Shown one piece after another: positions 1 through 9,861 of a stretch of 64,000 nucleotides of DNA (its first letter is position 1; each line of letters opens with the position of its first letter). The notes beneath the pieces are model-generated. The model made no database searches. It worked only from the letters and a program-made list of their open reading frames with translations, and was not told where the DNA came from. The translations under genes were made by a program, and so were the position numbers. The stretch comes from Streptomyces pactum (GTDB taxonomy: Bacteria; Actinomycetota; Actinomycetes; Streptomycetales; Streptomycetaceae): contig NZ_JACYXC010000001.1 in assembly GCF_016031615.1 (NCBI RefSeq), positions 1,178,001 through 1,242,000 on the forward strand. The letters are read 5' to 3'.

Positions 1-341
1 GCGGTCTCCCGCAGGTGCGCGGCGGCGGCCATCCGGGCCAGCAGCGGGTTGGCCGCGACGCCCACGGTGCAGTCCACGCCGTACCGGGCCAGGGCGCGCA
101 CCCGTACGATCTCCGCCAGCCCCGCCGCGTCCCGCCCGAAGTAGCGCAGCGCGCCCCGGACATCGGCGAGCGCGGCGTCCGGCGGCAGCGCCTCGACCAC
201 CGGGGTCACCTCGGCGAGCAGGGCCAGCAGCCCTTCATAGGTGTCCGCTCCCGGCGCCGCCCCGGTGGCCTGGTGGAACCGCAGGTAGAGCACGCCGGGC
301 CCCGGCCCCGACCGCCCCGGCGCCCCCCCGGCGCCCCGCAC
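1..341 (-). CDS. imuB: ImuB-like Y-family polymerase protein, N-terminal fragment (runs off left edge)
   Basis: Leftward frame open to the window edge. It reads VLYLRFHQATG just below position 293, then ALADVRGALRYFGRD and GVDCTVGVAANPLLARMAA, the N-terminal palm/finger pattern of the DinB/UmuC-like ImuB family. ImuB is the catalytically inactive adaptor that couples DnaE2 to the beta clamp in SOS mutagenesis. It lies directly downstream of dnaE2 on the same strand, as expected for a mutasome operon. The start is not clear: GTG at 341 or 293 are both possible, neither has a good ribosome site, and upstream the frame dissolves into a Gly-rich repeat. Only about 110 residues are visible, so catalytic residues cannot be judged. 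Confidence 0.7.
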   Translation of the reverse strand, partial: MRGAGGAPGRSGPGPGVLYLRFHQATGAAPGADTYEGLLALLAEVTPVVEALPPDAALADVRGALRYFGRDAAGLAEIVRVRALARYGVDCTVGVAANPLLARMAAAAHLRET

Positions 342-660
342 CGCGCCATCCGCGCCTTCTCCGGCCGCACCGGAACCCCGTACCGCGCCACCGGGCCCCT
401 TCCCGGGCGCGCCGGAACCCGGCGCCACGCCACCCGGCACTTCTCCGGTCACACCGGAACCCCGCACCACACGCCCCTCACGCTCCCTCGGCCACGCCGG
501 AACCCCCGCACCACGCCACCCTCGCGCCCCCGGCCCGCGCCGCGTACGGGCAGCCGGGCACCCGCCCCCGCCGCCCGTCGCGCACCCCGTGCGCCCCGCG
601 CGTCCCGCACGTCCCGCGCATGCCGTACGTCCTGTACATCCCGTACGTCCCGTGCCGGTG
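342..660. repeat. Degenerate tandem repeat in the dnaE2-imuB gap
   Basis: The gap carries about four degenerate copies of a 40-45 bp unit between roughly 356 and 526, each containing the core CGCCGGAACCC or CACCGGAACCC followed by a CACCACGCC-like stretch. It is followed at 560-660 by short GACGTACGGGATGTAC-like iterations (read leftward). All frames are open because of composition, giving Gly/Arg-rich nonsense. No gene is seen here. Confidence 0.6.
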
Positions 661-3600
661 TCATCCCGCGCTCCCCGGGCTCGCGTGCCACAGCTTCCGG
701 CCGGTGGCGGCCCCTTCCCCGGCGGGCCGCAGATCCGCCCACGGGTGCATCTCGTACCCGGTGGACAGCTGGATGCGGCGCCCGGGGCCGGGTGCTCCGG
801 CGGCTCCGGCGGATGCCGCGGCCGGCTCCGCATCCCCGGACGCCGCCGCCCCCGCCGGCCCGGCAGCCCGCCGGCCGCGGTCGGCCGCCGCGTCCGGCGC
901 GGGACCGGCCGGCCCCGCGAGCTCCGCCGCGACCGCCGCCAGCCCCCCGGTGCGCCGCAGGTCGATGAGGTCGCCGAGGTTCCACGCGGCCGAGCCGACG
1001 ACGGTGAGGGTGCCGCGCGGGCCGCGCCGCTGGGCCACCCCTCGGACCAGCAGCAGCCAGGAGTGGAAGACGGTGTGCGCGCAGGCCTCGTGGCTGTCGT
1101 CGAAGAAGGCGAGGTCGGCCAGGCCGGTGCCGTCGTCGAGGGTGACGAAGATGACGCGCCGTCCGGAGCGGATCGGCGGGGTCTGGGTGGCGACCTTGGC
1201 CCCGGCGACCAGGACGGTCTCGCCGTTCCGGGCCGCGCGCAGCCGCCCGGCCGGCAGCACCCCCAGCTCCGCCAGGAACGCCTGGTGGTCCCGCATCAGA
1301 TGGCGGGAGACGTCCATCCCCAGCACGTCCAGCTCGGCGCCGAGCCGCTCCGCCGGGTCGAGGTCGGGGAGCCCGGCCGGGGCCGCCGCGGCCTCGGTGA
1401 GCGGCAGCTGGCCGCCGTGCGCCCCGGCGCCGCGCGAGGAGGCGCCGCGGTGCAGCTCGGCGATCCGCAGCAGCAGGTCCCGGCGGTTGCCGCCGAACGG
1501 GTCCAGCGCCCCCACCTCGGCGAGCCGTTCGGCGACCGCCCGTCCGGGGCGGGCGCGCAGCCACAGGTCCTGGAGCGAGGAGTACGGCCGCCCGGCGGCG
1601 ATCCGCGCCGCCTCGGCCTCGCCGATCCCCCGGACGTCGCACAGCGCCATCCGCAGCCCCACCCCTCCATCAGACATCAGTTCGATTCGATAGGCGGCGT
1701 CCGAACGGTTCACGTCCAGCGGCAGGATCGGCACCCCGCGCCGCCGCGCGTCCGCCAGCAGCAGCCGCTTGGGGTACATCCCCGGGTCATGGGTGAGCAG
1801 CCCGGCGTAGAAGGCCGCCGGGTGGTGGGCCTTCAGCCAGGCGGACTGGTACGTGGGCACCGCGAAGGCGACGGCGTGCGCCTTGCAGAAGCCGTAGGAG
1901 CCGAACGCCTCGACGATCTCCCAGGTGCGGGCCACCACCTCCGGCCGGTAGCCGCGCTCCGCCGCCCCGGCGTGGAACCAGGCGCGCACCCGTCCCCGGC
2001 GTCCGGCGTCGGAGAGCGCCCGCCGGGCCTCGTCGGCCAGGTCGCGCCCGCAGCCGGTCATCACCGAGATGATCTCGATGACCTGCTCGTGGAAGACGAC
2101 CACGCCGTAGGTCTCGCGCAGCGCCTCCTCCAGGTCCGGGTGCGGGTAGCGGGGACGGGTACGGCCGTGCCGGGCGTCGATGAAGGGCCGCACCATGTCG
2201 GCGGCGACCGGGCCGGGCCGGAACAGCGAGATGTCCACCACCAGGTCGTGGAAGGTGGCCGGCTGCAGCCGGCCCACCAGGTCGCGCTGGCCGGGTGACT
2301 CGATCTGGAAGCAGCCCAGGGTCTCGGCGGACCGGATCAGCTCGTAGGTGGCGCGGTCCCCCGGCGGCACCTGGGCCGGGTCGTCCAGGTCCAGCGGCCG
2401 CCCGGTGACCCGTTCGACCTCCCGGGCGGCGTGGGCCATGGCGGACTGCATCCGCACCCCGAGGACGTCGAGCTTGAGCAGGCCCAGCTCCTCCACGTCG
2501 TCCTTGTCGAACTGCGACATGGCGAAGCCCTCGCCGCTGGTCGGCACCACGGGGGTGCGGCCGCGCAGCCCGGCGTCCGACAACAGGACGCCGCAGGGGT
2601 GCATGGCGATGCCCCGGGGCAGCCCGTCGAGCGCCTCGACCAGCTCCCAGAAGGTGGCGCCGAAACGATTCTGCACAGGCTCACCGCCCATCCCGCCGCG
2701 CCGCTCCCACCCCGCGACCCGCGGGACGGCCGGCCCGCCCCGCTCCCGCAGCTCGCGCAGCTCCGGCAGTTCGGCCAGGGCCGCCCGGGCGTCCCGCGCC
2801 CGGATGTGCGGGAACGCCTTGGCGATCCGGTCCACCTCGGCCGGGTCCATCCCCAGGGCCGCGCCCACCGCCCGTACCGCGTGCCGCACCCGGTAGGTCT
2901 CGGGCATCGCGACGGTGGCGACCCGGGCCGCCCCGAAGCGGTCGAAGATCGCGCGGTACACGTCCAGGCGCCGCGCGGACTCCACGTCGATGTCGATGTC
3001 GGGCAGCGCGCGCCGCCGCTCCGACAGGAAGCGCTCCATCAGCAGCCCCTGCCCGACCGGGTCGGCGTGCGCGATGCCGAGCAGGTGGTTGACGAACGAG
3101 CCGGCGCCGGAGCCGCGGGCGGTGACCCGGATGCCCAGCGCCCGGGTGTCGTCCACGACCTGCGCCACGGTGAGGAAGTAGGAGGCGAAGCCCAGCCGTT
3201 CGACGGTGCGCAGCTCGTCCTCCAGCCGCCGCCACCGCCGCTCGTCGCGGTCGTACCCGCGCCGCACCATCGCGGCGGCGCAGCGCGCCCGGAGGATCCG
3301 CTCGGCGGACCGGCCCGCCCCGCCCGCCCCCGACCAGCCGGGGCTCGGGGAAGTGGACGCTGCCGATGCCCAGGTCGTCCTCGGGGTCCACCCGGCAGGC
3401 GTCGGCGGTGCGCCGGGTCTCCGCGAGCAGACCGCGGGCGGCACCGGCCGGGAGGCCGGCCGCCGTCACGACCCGTTCGGCGATCTCCGCCATGGCGCCG
3501 GGCCCCTTGAGCCAGCCCTCGCCGCCGTCCAGCACCGCGGACCGGCGTACGTCCACCGGCACCAGCCGGCGGGCGGCGTCCAGCACGTCGGCGACCGGCC

Positions 3601-4318
3601 CCCGGCCGGGGTCGGCGTGGCGGACCGCGTTGCTGAGCACCGCCGCCACACCCTGGTCGGCGGCGAAGCCGACGGTACGGGCGGCGAGCCGCAGCGAACC
3701 GGGGCCGGTGCCCTCGCGCCCGTGCCAGACGGCCTCCAGCCGCACCGCGTCCCCGAACAGCTCCCGCCAGGGGCCCAGCAGCCGGGCCGCCCGGTCCGGC
3801 CGCCCGGCGGCGAGCGCCCGTCCGACGTCGGAGTCCGGGCCGAGCAGCACGGTCAGCGGGGCCAGCGCCCCGGCCGGCGCGCCCGCCAGGTCCTCGGGGT
3901 GGAGCAGCGGACGGTCCTCGCCCCTGGCGTGGGCGGCGGAGACCAGGCCGCACAGGGCGGCCCAGGCGCGGGCCCCGTCCCGGGCGAGGAAGGTCACCCG
4001 CTGCGCGGACTCGTCGACGAACGCGCCGCCGCGCACCGGGGTGCGCCGCCGCGCGGGGGGCCGGGCCGCGCCGTCGCGGCCCGGCCCGGCCGCCGGCCGC
4101 CACTCCCCGACCGCCAGGTCCGCCCCGAACAGCGGGCGCACCCCGGCGGCGGCCGCGGCCTTGGCGAAGCGGACCGCTCCGGCCAGGGTGTCGCGGTCGG
4201 TCAGCGCGACGGCGTCCATGCCCCGCTCGGCGGCCCGGTGGGCCAGCTGCTCGGGATGCGCGGCGCCGTACCGCATCGAGAACCCCGAGGCGGTGTGCAG
4301 ATGCGTGAAGCCCGGCAT
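661..4318 (-). pseudogene. dnaE2: Error-prone DNA polymerase DnaE2, split by an apparent +1 frameshift
   Basis: C-family polymerase alpha subunit of the damage-tolerance mutasome (translesion synthesis with ImuB). ATG at 4318 follows a strong AGGAGGTGCGG site. The first part (4318 to about 3331) has the PHP domain start FTHLHTASGFSMRYG and runs to HFPEPRLVGGG. The remainder (about 3331 to 661) holds the palm signature PDIDIDVES, GFCKAHAVAFAVPTYQSAW, and the C-terminal OB-like part ending near HASPGSAG. The two parts are in different frames; skipping one base in the G/C-rich run at 3311-3331 restores one 1,218-residue protein, a little over the usual DnaE2 length of about 1,000-1,150. Everything else looks intact, so this is either a recent inactivation or a sequencing error in a homopolymer-rich tract. 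Confidence 0.85.
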
Positions 4319-4386
4319 CCGCACCTCCTGCTGCTCAGCACCCCCTGACCTGTCGTTCTCCCCCTGCTCTCCACCATAGACCAGTC

Positions 4387-4402
4387 TCGAACATCCGTGC
4401 GA
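4387..4402 (-). promoter_or_regulatory. LexA (SOS) box upstream of dnaE2
   Basis: TCGAACATCCGTGCGA matches the actinobacterial SOS consensus TCGAAC-N4-GTTCGA at all but one position. It lies 68 bp before the dnaE2 start codon, where a LexA-repressed promoter would be. The rest of the 4319-4771 gap is GC-rich with no gene and should also hold the promoter of the rightward membrane protein gene. Confidence 0.75.
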
Positions 4403-4771
4403 CATGTGCGCCGGCACACACCCCGGCCCGCACCGCGCGCGGGCCGCCGCCCGCGTCGTCGCCGCCCGCCCATCGCCGCGGACCGGTACACCGGCCCGTC
4501 GGCGGGTCGCCCCACCGCACCACCGGCGGGCCGGAGGGACAGCCCGTGCCCCCGTCCGGCCCCGGCCGCCCGCCCGCGCCGCCCGCCGGCGCCCGCGGCC
4601 CGCCCGGTACCGCCATGCGTGCGATCCCCGGACCCGCCGGGCGCCCGAACGGGTCACGCCGCCTGCGCCGGCCGCCCCGGCCCGGACACCATGTGTCAGA
4701 CACGGCGCCGGCCGGGCCGCGGGACGGACACCGGCGCCGGCCGGACCGCGCGGCGAGGAGAGGACCACCCC

Positions 4772-5833
4772 ATGAGCCAGGCCAGCCACCTCTCCTACCG
4801 GGCGGGCGGCGGGGGTGCCGTGACCCGGCGCGCCGCGCTGCTGGTGATCGGCGTGCTCGCGGTGCAGCTGGCGTTCATCGCCTCCTACCTGGGCGCCTTC
4901 CACCGGCCCCAGCCGCACCGGGCGGACCTGGCGGTGGTCGCGCCGGCCCAGGTCCGCGGCGAGCTGGTCCGGAAGCTCGACGGGCTGCCCGGCCGACCGC
5001 TGGACGCCGCCCCGGTACCGGACGAGGCCACGGCGGTCCACCGCATCCGGCACCGGGAGTCCGACGCGGCGCTGGTGGTCGACCCGCGCGGCACCCGGGA
5101 CCGGCTGCTGGTCGCCGGCGGCGCGGGAGGCTCCCTGGCCCAGGCCGTCGAACAGGTGGTGACCCGGGCGGAACGGGCCGAGCGCCGCTCGGTGACCACC
5201 ACCGACATCGTCCCGGCCGGCCGCGGCGACGCCCGCGCGCTGTCCGCCTTCTACCTGGTGGTCGGCTGGTGCGTGGGCGGCTACCTGTGCGCCGCGGTGC
5301 TGGCCATCAGCGCCGGCGCGCGCGCCGCCACGCCGCGGCGGGCGACCGTACGGCTCGGCGTGCTCGCGCTGTACTCGGTGGTCTCCGGCCTGGGCGGGGT
5401 GATCATCGTCAACCCCGTGCTGGACGCCCTGGGCGGCAACTTCTTCGCCCTGTGGGGGCTGGGCACGCTGGTGGTCTTCGCGGTGGGCGCGGCCACCCTG
5501 GCGCTCCAGGGGTTCCTGGGCGTGGTCGGCATCGGGGTGGCGATCCTGCTGGTGGTGGTCCTCGGCAACCCCAGCGCGGGCGGGGCGTACCCGTACCCGC
5601 TGCTGCCCGGCTTCTGGCGGACGATCGGACCCGCGCTGCCACCGGGCGCCGGCGTGTGGACCGCCCGCTCCATCGCCTACTTCCGGGGCAACGCGGTGAC
5701 CGGGCCGCTGCTGGTGCTGTCCGCCTGGGCGGTGGCGGGCACGGTGCTCACCCTGGTCTCCTCGATGCTCCGCGGGCACACCCACCAGGGCCCGGAACTG
5801 ATCCCGCGCGCGCCGGACGGCCCGTACGCCTGA
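4772..5833 (+). CDS. YhgE/Pip-like membrane protein (DUF3533-type)
   Basis: 353 residues. One N-terminal membrane segment (about 23-41, LLVIGVLAVQLAFIASYLGAF), an extracytoplasmic soluble domain of about 120 residues, then a cluster of five or six membrane segments (about 150-340) including VVSGLGGVIIVNP, LVVFAVGAATLALQGF and a final LLVLSAWAVAGTVLTLVSS. This layout is that of the ABC-2-like YhgE/Pip/DUF3533 membrane proteins, whose role is poorly known; some are phage receptors or export-linked. ATG follows GAGGAGAGG at 4755-4763. Divergent from dnaE2. Function is not inferred beyond family. Confidence 0.75.
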   Translation: MSQASHLSYRAGGGGAVTRRAALLVIGVLAVQLAFIASYLGAFHRPQPHRADLAVVAPAQVRGELVRKLDGLPGRPLDAAPVPDEATAVHRIRHRESDAALVVDPRGTRDRLLVAGGAGGSLAQAVEQVVTRAERAERRSVTTTDIVPAGRGDARALSAFYLVVGWCVGGYLCAAVLAISAGARAATPRRATVRLGVLALYSVVSGLGGVIIVNPVLDALGGNFFALWGLGTLVVFAVGAATLALQGFLGVVGIGVAILLVVVLGNPSAGGAYPYPLLPGFWRTIGPALPPGAGVWTARSIAYFRGNAVTGPLLVLSAWAVAGTVLTLVSSMLRGHTHQGPELIPRAPDGPYA

Positions 5834-6394
5834 GCCGCCGCCCCCGGGGGCCTGCGCCCGCGCCGCGGGCTACCCGCCGCACGCCGCCCGCCCGTACGCG
5901 TGTGCCGTGCACCGGACCGCGCCGGACCACCCGTACCGCCGTGCGGTCCGCCCCGGCCGCCCGTCCGGCGGCGCCTCACCCAACGCCGTCCCCCGGTGCC
6001 GTCACCCGAGCGGCGTCGCCCGTCCGGGTGATACCGGCCGGCCGTGGACCGGGCCCGCCGCGCGCGGACCGAAGCGATCCGCGCGCGGCGAACCCCGCTC
6101 CGGGAGGGCCCGTGGGCAGCGGATTCCGGTCAAGCCGGACCGTCCGAGCCGCACCCGTTCCGGCGCGCCCCGGCACCGGCCGGTCAACCCGTGCTCCCCG
6201 CCACGCCGCACCGGCTTCGCGTAACCGTGGGTCAATGGGTGTTATACGGAGGGGAGCGAGCCGCGCGGACGGCACTATCAGCCACCGAGCCGACGCGGAA
6301 CGTGACCGGAAGCGATCGTTCGAGGTGCGCGGAGCGCGCGCTTCAGCAAGACTCCCGTCCGGTATCTGCAACCACGAGCAAGGGAGTGTTCGAA
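5834..6394 (+). other. Gap between the YhgE-like gene and the SSI-type inhibitor gene
   Basis: Holds no convincing gene. It contains a perfect 13-bp inverted repeat at 6056-6068 / 6078-6090 (9-nt loop, no U tract), which could be a factor-independent stop for the upstream gene. Less GC-rich sequence at about 6228-6390 (GTTATACGG near 6240) is the likely promoter and leader of the inhibitor gene, ending in a Shine-Dalgarno AAGGGAG. Confidence 0.5.
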
Positions 6395-6832
6395 ATGCGG
6401 AAGATCGCTGGAGCGATCGGCCTGGGCGCCGCCCTGACCGCGGGCTGCCTGGTGGCCGCCGGTGGCGCGAGCGCGGAGCAGGCACAGCCCCGCAGTCTGT
6501 ACGCGCCCTCGGCACTGGTTCTCACCGTCGGACAGGGTGAGGACGCCCGTACCGCCACGGTACAGCGCGCGGTGACCCTCAGCTGCACCCCCACCCCGAC
6601 CGGTACGCACCCGGCCCCCGCCGAGGCGTGTGCCGAACTCTCCGCGGTGAACGGTGACTTCTCCGCGCTGCGCGCGACGGGGACCACGTCCGGGCAGTTC
6701 TGTACCAAGGACTACCGCCCGGTGGTGGTGACCGCTCAGGGTGTCTGGCAGGGCCGTTCGGTCCGGTACGAACGCACCTTCTCCAACAGCTGCGTGATGC
6801 AGGGGACGTCCAACGCGGTCTTCGCGTTCTGA
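6395..6832 (+). CDS. Secreted SSI-family protease inhibitor with P1 lysine
   Basis: 145 residues, preceded by AAGGGAG. Residues 1-27 are a Sec signal peptide (MRKIAGAIGLGAAL..., cleavage after AGGASA). The mature part starts like SSI (LYAPSALVLTVGQG) and ends SNAVFAF. Four cysteines (64, 79, 103, 133) match the two SSI disulfides; THP, GVWQG and YERTFSN are conserved. In the reactive loop the SSI sequence Cys-Pro-Met-Val is replaced by Cys103-Thr-Lys105-Asp, so P1 is Lys: by family rules this favours trypsin-like targets over subtilisin. The gene is convergent with a streptogrisin-type protease, with a strong shared hairpin between them, suggesting the pair is co-located for control of secreted proteolysis. 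Confidence 0.92.
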   Translation: MRKIAGAIGLGAALTAGCLVAAGGASAEQAQPRSLYAPSALVLTVGQGEDARTATVQRAVTLSCTPTPTGTHPAPAEACAELSAVNGDFSALRATGTTSGQFCTKDYRPVVVTAQGVWQGRSVRYERTFSNSCVMQGTSNAVFAF

Positions 6833-6896
6833 CGCCCCGCCGGACGACCCCGGGTCTGCCTCCCCGCAGCATCCCGGCCTGCCTCCCCGCAGGATG

Positions 6897-6932
6897 AGGC
6901 CCCCGGACGCCGCTCCTGGCGTCCGGGGGCCT
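6897..6932. terminator. Shared hairpin between inhibitor and protease genes
   Basis: Perfect 15-bp inverted repeat (AGGCCCCCGGACGCC / GGCGTCCGGGGGCCT) with a 6-nt loop, 65 bp after the inhibitor stop and 88 bp after the protease stop on the other strand. It has no long U tract, as is common in Streptomyces, and is probably bidirectional. Confidence 0.75.
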
Positions 6933-7019
6933 CGGCCGTTCCCGGCGGGGCCGGTGCACGGACCGTTCGGCCGCCTGCCGGCCGGTCCGCGGACCGGCCG
7001 CCCGACCCGTCGGCCCGGG

Positions 7020-8093
7020 TCAGCCGATCTCGGCTCCGTAGGCCGCCAGGGCCTCGGTGACCGGCTGGAAGAAGGTCTCCCCGCCCGAGGTGCAGTCACC
7101 GCTGCCGCCGGAGGTGAGCCCCAGCGCGGTGTCACCGGCGAAGAGCGAGCCGCCGCTGTCGCCCGGCTCGGCGCAGACGGTGGTCTGGATCAGCCCCTCG
7201 ACGGTGCCCTCCTGGTAGTTGACGGTCGCGTTGAGCGCGGTGACCTCCCCGTCGTGCACCTGGGTGGTGCTGCCGCTGCGCCGCACCTGCTGGCCGACGG
7301 TGGCCTCGCCGGCCGAGGCGATCGCCTGGGTGCCGCCGTCGTACAGGTCCACCGCGCTGGGGTGCTCCACCTCGGCGGTGTACTTCACCAGCCCGTAGTC
7401 GTTCCCCGGGAAGCTGCTGCCCTCGTTCGCACCGATCTCGGGTCCGCCCTGGGTCTCCGACCAGCTGCTGATCGCCTCGGTGCAGTGACCGGCGGTCAGG
7501 AAGTACGGCTGGCCGTCCTTGACCACGTTGAACCCCAGGGAGCAGCGGCCGCCGCCGCCCCAGATGGCGTCCCCGCCCTCGATGAACGTACGGAAGGCCC
7601 CGGCGGAGCGCCGGACCTCCACCCGGTCCCCGAGCGAGCCGGCGACCTTCTCCAGCCGGGCCAGTCCGGCGGCGGTGACCGTGCGGTCGGCGGTGACCAC
7701 CACCTTGTTCGTCCGGGGGTCCATCGCCCAGGCGGTGCCGGGGAGGGCGGCCTTCGCCTTCAGCGCGGCGCGCGCCGCGTCCAGCCGGGCGAGGGAGTGT
7801 TCGACCAGCCGGGGTTCGGCGCCGGCGTCCCGGACGCGCCCGGCCGCGGCCGGGTCCACCACGTTGACCACGAGCTTGCGGGCCTCGGCGTCGTAGTAGG
7901 AGCCGGCCGCGGAGCCCTTGAGGGCGGCGGACAGGTCGGTGGCGAGATCGCCCGCCGCGGCGGCGGAGAGCGGCTCCGGGCCGGGGGCGGGGGTGGCGTG
8001 GGCGTTCGGCAGCGCGACGGCCGCGATCGCCAGGGCGGCCGCGCCCGCGGCGGTGACGACCGCCGGGCGCCGGGGAATGCGTCGGTGCTTCAC
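7020..8093 (-). CDS. Streptogrisin-type S1 serine protease, prepro form
   Basis: 357 residues from a GTG with TGGAGGTACCGAG in front. Signal peptide (KHRRIPRRPAVVTAAGAA...PNAHA), then an alpha-lytic-protease prodomain of about 130 residues that acts as folding chaperone, then the mature chymotrypsin-fold domain starting about FIEGGDAIW. Triad visible: His in TAGHCTEA, Asp in GNDYGLVKY, Ser in AEPGDSGGSLF; disulfide cysteines flank them. Mature size of about 185 residues agrees with streptogrisins A/B. It is a secreted endopeptidase. Its neighbours are the SSI-type inhibitor (convergent), then a slipin and a second streptogrisin on the same strand. Mature start differs from streptogrisin B (IEGG instead of ISGG), so specificity is uncertain. 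Confidence 0.9.
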   Translation of the reverse strand: MKHRRIPRRPAVVTAAGAAALAIAAVALPNAHATPAPGPEPLSAAAAGDLATDLSAALKGSAAGSYYDAEARKLVVNVVDPAAAGRVRDAGAEPRLVEHSLARLDAARAALKAKAALPGTAWAMDPRTNKVVVTADRTVTAAGLARLEKVAGSLGDRVEVRRSAGAFRTFIEGGDAIWGGGGRCSLGFNVVKDGQPYFLTAGHCTEAISSWSETQGGPEIGANEGSSFPGNDYGLVKYTAEVEHPSAVDLYDGGTQAIASAGEATVGQQVRRSGSTTQVHDGEVTALNATVNYQEGTVEGLIQTTVCAEPGDSGGSLFAGDTALGLTSGGSGDCTSGGETFFQPVTEALAAYGAEIG

Positions 8094-8356
8094 TCGGTAC
8101 CTCCAGTGGGGGGAAGGGCCCGGCAGTGGGGTGCCGTCGGCCCGGAGGGCATGTGGCACGGGACGCGGCCATTTAGGACGCGTCCATGCCAATCAGCGCC
8201 GCCGAGTATTCCCAGGGCTCCGGGGCGCACACAAGGTCGCGTTCGGACGGCGCGGGTCCGGGTCCGCACGCGCCCCGCACCCCGGCCCCACGGCCGCCCG
8301 CGCACGTCAGGACCGGGTCGGGCACCCCGCGCGACCGGCCGGTCACCCGGGGGTGC

Positions 8357-9346
8357 TCACGGAAACTGTCCGGTAACCGCCCGTCCCTCTCCGCCTCCCG
8401 GACGCGGCAGGGGGTCGGCCGCCTCCACCCCCGGACCGTCCGCCGCCGGACCGTCCGGTACCGGCCCGTCCGCCGCCGGCCCGTCCGGATGCGCCGGCCC
8501 CGGGCGTTCCGCGGCGCGCGGCCCGTCCTCCGGGGGCGCCCCTCGCGGATGCGGTTCGCCGGTTCCGGGCCGGCCGGACGGGGCCGGCTGTCCGCCCCGT
8601 TCCAGGAAGCGCAGCAGCTCCACCGGGATGGGCAGCACCAGGGTGGAGTTCCGCTCCGCGGCCACCGCCATCACCGTCTGGAGCAGCCGCAGCTGCAGCG
8701 CGGAGGGCGTGTCGGCCATCTGGGTGGCCGCCTCCGCCAGCTTCCTGGACGCCTGCAGCTCCGCGTCCGCGTTGATCACCCGGGCGCGCCGCTCCCGGTC
8801 CGCCTCCGCCTGCCGGGCCATGGAGCGCTTCATCGTCTCCGGCAGCGAGACGTCCTTGATCTCGACGCGGTCGATCCGTACGCCCCAGCCGACGGCGGGG
8901 CTGTCGATCATCAGCTCCAGCCCCTGGTTGAGCTTCTCCCGGTCCGACAGCAGGTCGTCCAGGTCGCTCTTGCCGATGATCGAGCGCAGGGAGGTCTGGG
9001 CCATCTGGGAGACCGCGAAACGGTAGTCCTCGACCTGGATCACGGCGTCGGCGGGATCGACGACCTTGAAGTAGACGACCGCGTCCACCCGCACCGTCAC
9101 GTTGTCCCGGGTGATGCCCTCCTGGGCGGGGACCGGCATCGTCACGATCTGCATGTTGACCTTGCGGAGCCGGTCCACCAGCGGAACGATCATGGTGAAA
9201 CCGGGCGGGCGGATGTCCTGGCGCAGCCTGCCGAGCCGGAGCACCACACCGCGTTCGTACTGCTTGACCACCCGGGCCCCGGCGAGGGCGTAGCCCATCA
9301 CCCCCGCCAGCCCCAGTACACCCGCCGTCACGAGCTCGCCGACCAT
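8357..9346 (-). CDS. Slipin (SPFH/band 7, stomatin-like) membrane protein
   Basis: 329 residues; ATG after GGCAGGTGGGCGTG. A short N-terminal hydrophobic hairpin (VTAGVLGLAGVMGYALAG) is followed by the SPFH domain: YERGVVLRLGRL, PPGFTMIVPLVD, ITRDNVTVRVDAVVYFKV, and a coiled coil with the stomatin pattern SLPETMKRSMARQAEADRE, then the conserved PIPVELLRFL. Such proteins scaffold membrane microdomains and often control membrane proteases. The C-terminal 70 residues are low complexity with two copies of DGPAADGP, probably disordered. Here it sits between two secreted-protease genes, not beside the usual NfeD partner, which I do not see. Confidence 0.9.
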   Translation of the reverse strand: MVGELVTAGVLGLAGVMGYALAGARVVKQYERGVVLRLGRLRQDIRPPGFTMIVPLVDRLRKVNMQIVTMPVPAQEGITRDNVTVRVDAVVYFKVVDPADAVIQVEDYRFAVSQMAQTSLRSIIGKSDLDDLLSDREKLNQGLELMIDSPAVGWGVRIDRVEIKDVSLPETMKRSMARQAEADRERRARVINADAELQASRKLAEAATQMADTPSALQLRLLQTVMAVAAERNSTLVLPIPVELLRFLERGGQPAPSGRPGTGEPHPRGAPPEDGPRAAERPGPAHPDGPAADGPVPDGPAADGPGVEAADPLPRPGGGEGRAVTGQFP

Positions 9347-9861
9347 CACGCCCACCTGCCGTCCGTATCGCGAGCTGAACCCCTGTTCGAGGCTTTTATC
9401 CACGATAGTCCCGTACGACGGGGGAGGGGGAAGCGGCGGAACCCGGCCCTCCGGAGGCCCGGCGGACCGGTTGGCGCCGGCTCTCCGGGCCGTGCCGGGC
9501 TTCCGAGCCGGGCGCCGCCCTTCCGGGTCCGCACCGGGCCGACGGATCCGCGCCGGGCCTCCGGTCCGCGTCGAACTTCCGGGTCCGCACCGGGCCGACG
9601 GGCCCGCGTCGAACTTCCGGGCCGCGCGCCGGGGGTGGCCGTGCACCGGCCCCGCGACCGCACACCGGCCGGGTCCGCAGGGGCCCGCCGGTGGGTCCGG
9701 CCCGGTATCGTCCGCCCCCACCTCCGTCCCGGACCGTTCCCCCGGGGTCCCGGGGCCGCCCGTGACAGGGGGAAGCCCCCGCCCGGTGGAGGCGGGGGCT
9801 TCCCGTCGGTCGACCCGGATGCGCCGGGGCGGCGCCGGCCGGCGGACCGGCGCCGGGTGGA
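9347..9861. repeat. Repeat-bearing gap between slipin and second protease
   Basis: A perfect 25-bp direct repeat starting TTCCGGGTCCGCACCGG occurs at 9521-9545 and 9577-9601, with further GTCGAACTTCCGG iterations up to 9620 (period near 56 bp). No gene is supported; the open frames reflect composition. The slipin promoter should lie in the less repetitive part near 9350-9420. Confidence 0.55.
9770..9804 (-). terminator. Terminator of the streptogrisin B-like gene
   Basis: Perfect 14-bp stem GGGAAGCCCCCGCC / GGCGGGGGCTTCCC with a 7-nt loop, located 58 bp past the stop codon of the leftward protease gene. Confidence 0.7.

Noticed and set aside
4319..5785. Extension of the dnaE2 N-terminal frame far upstream through the YhgE-like gene
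   Set aside because: The ATG at 4318 has AGGAGGTG and begins with the conserved PHP sequence; the upstream part is antisense to a real membrane protein gene.
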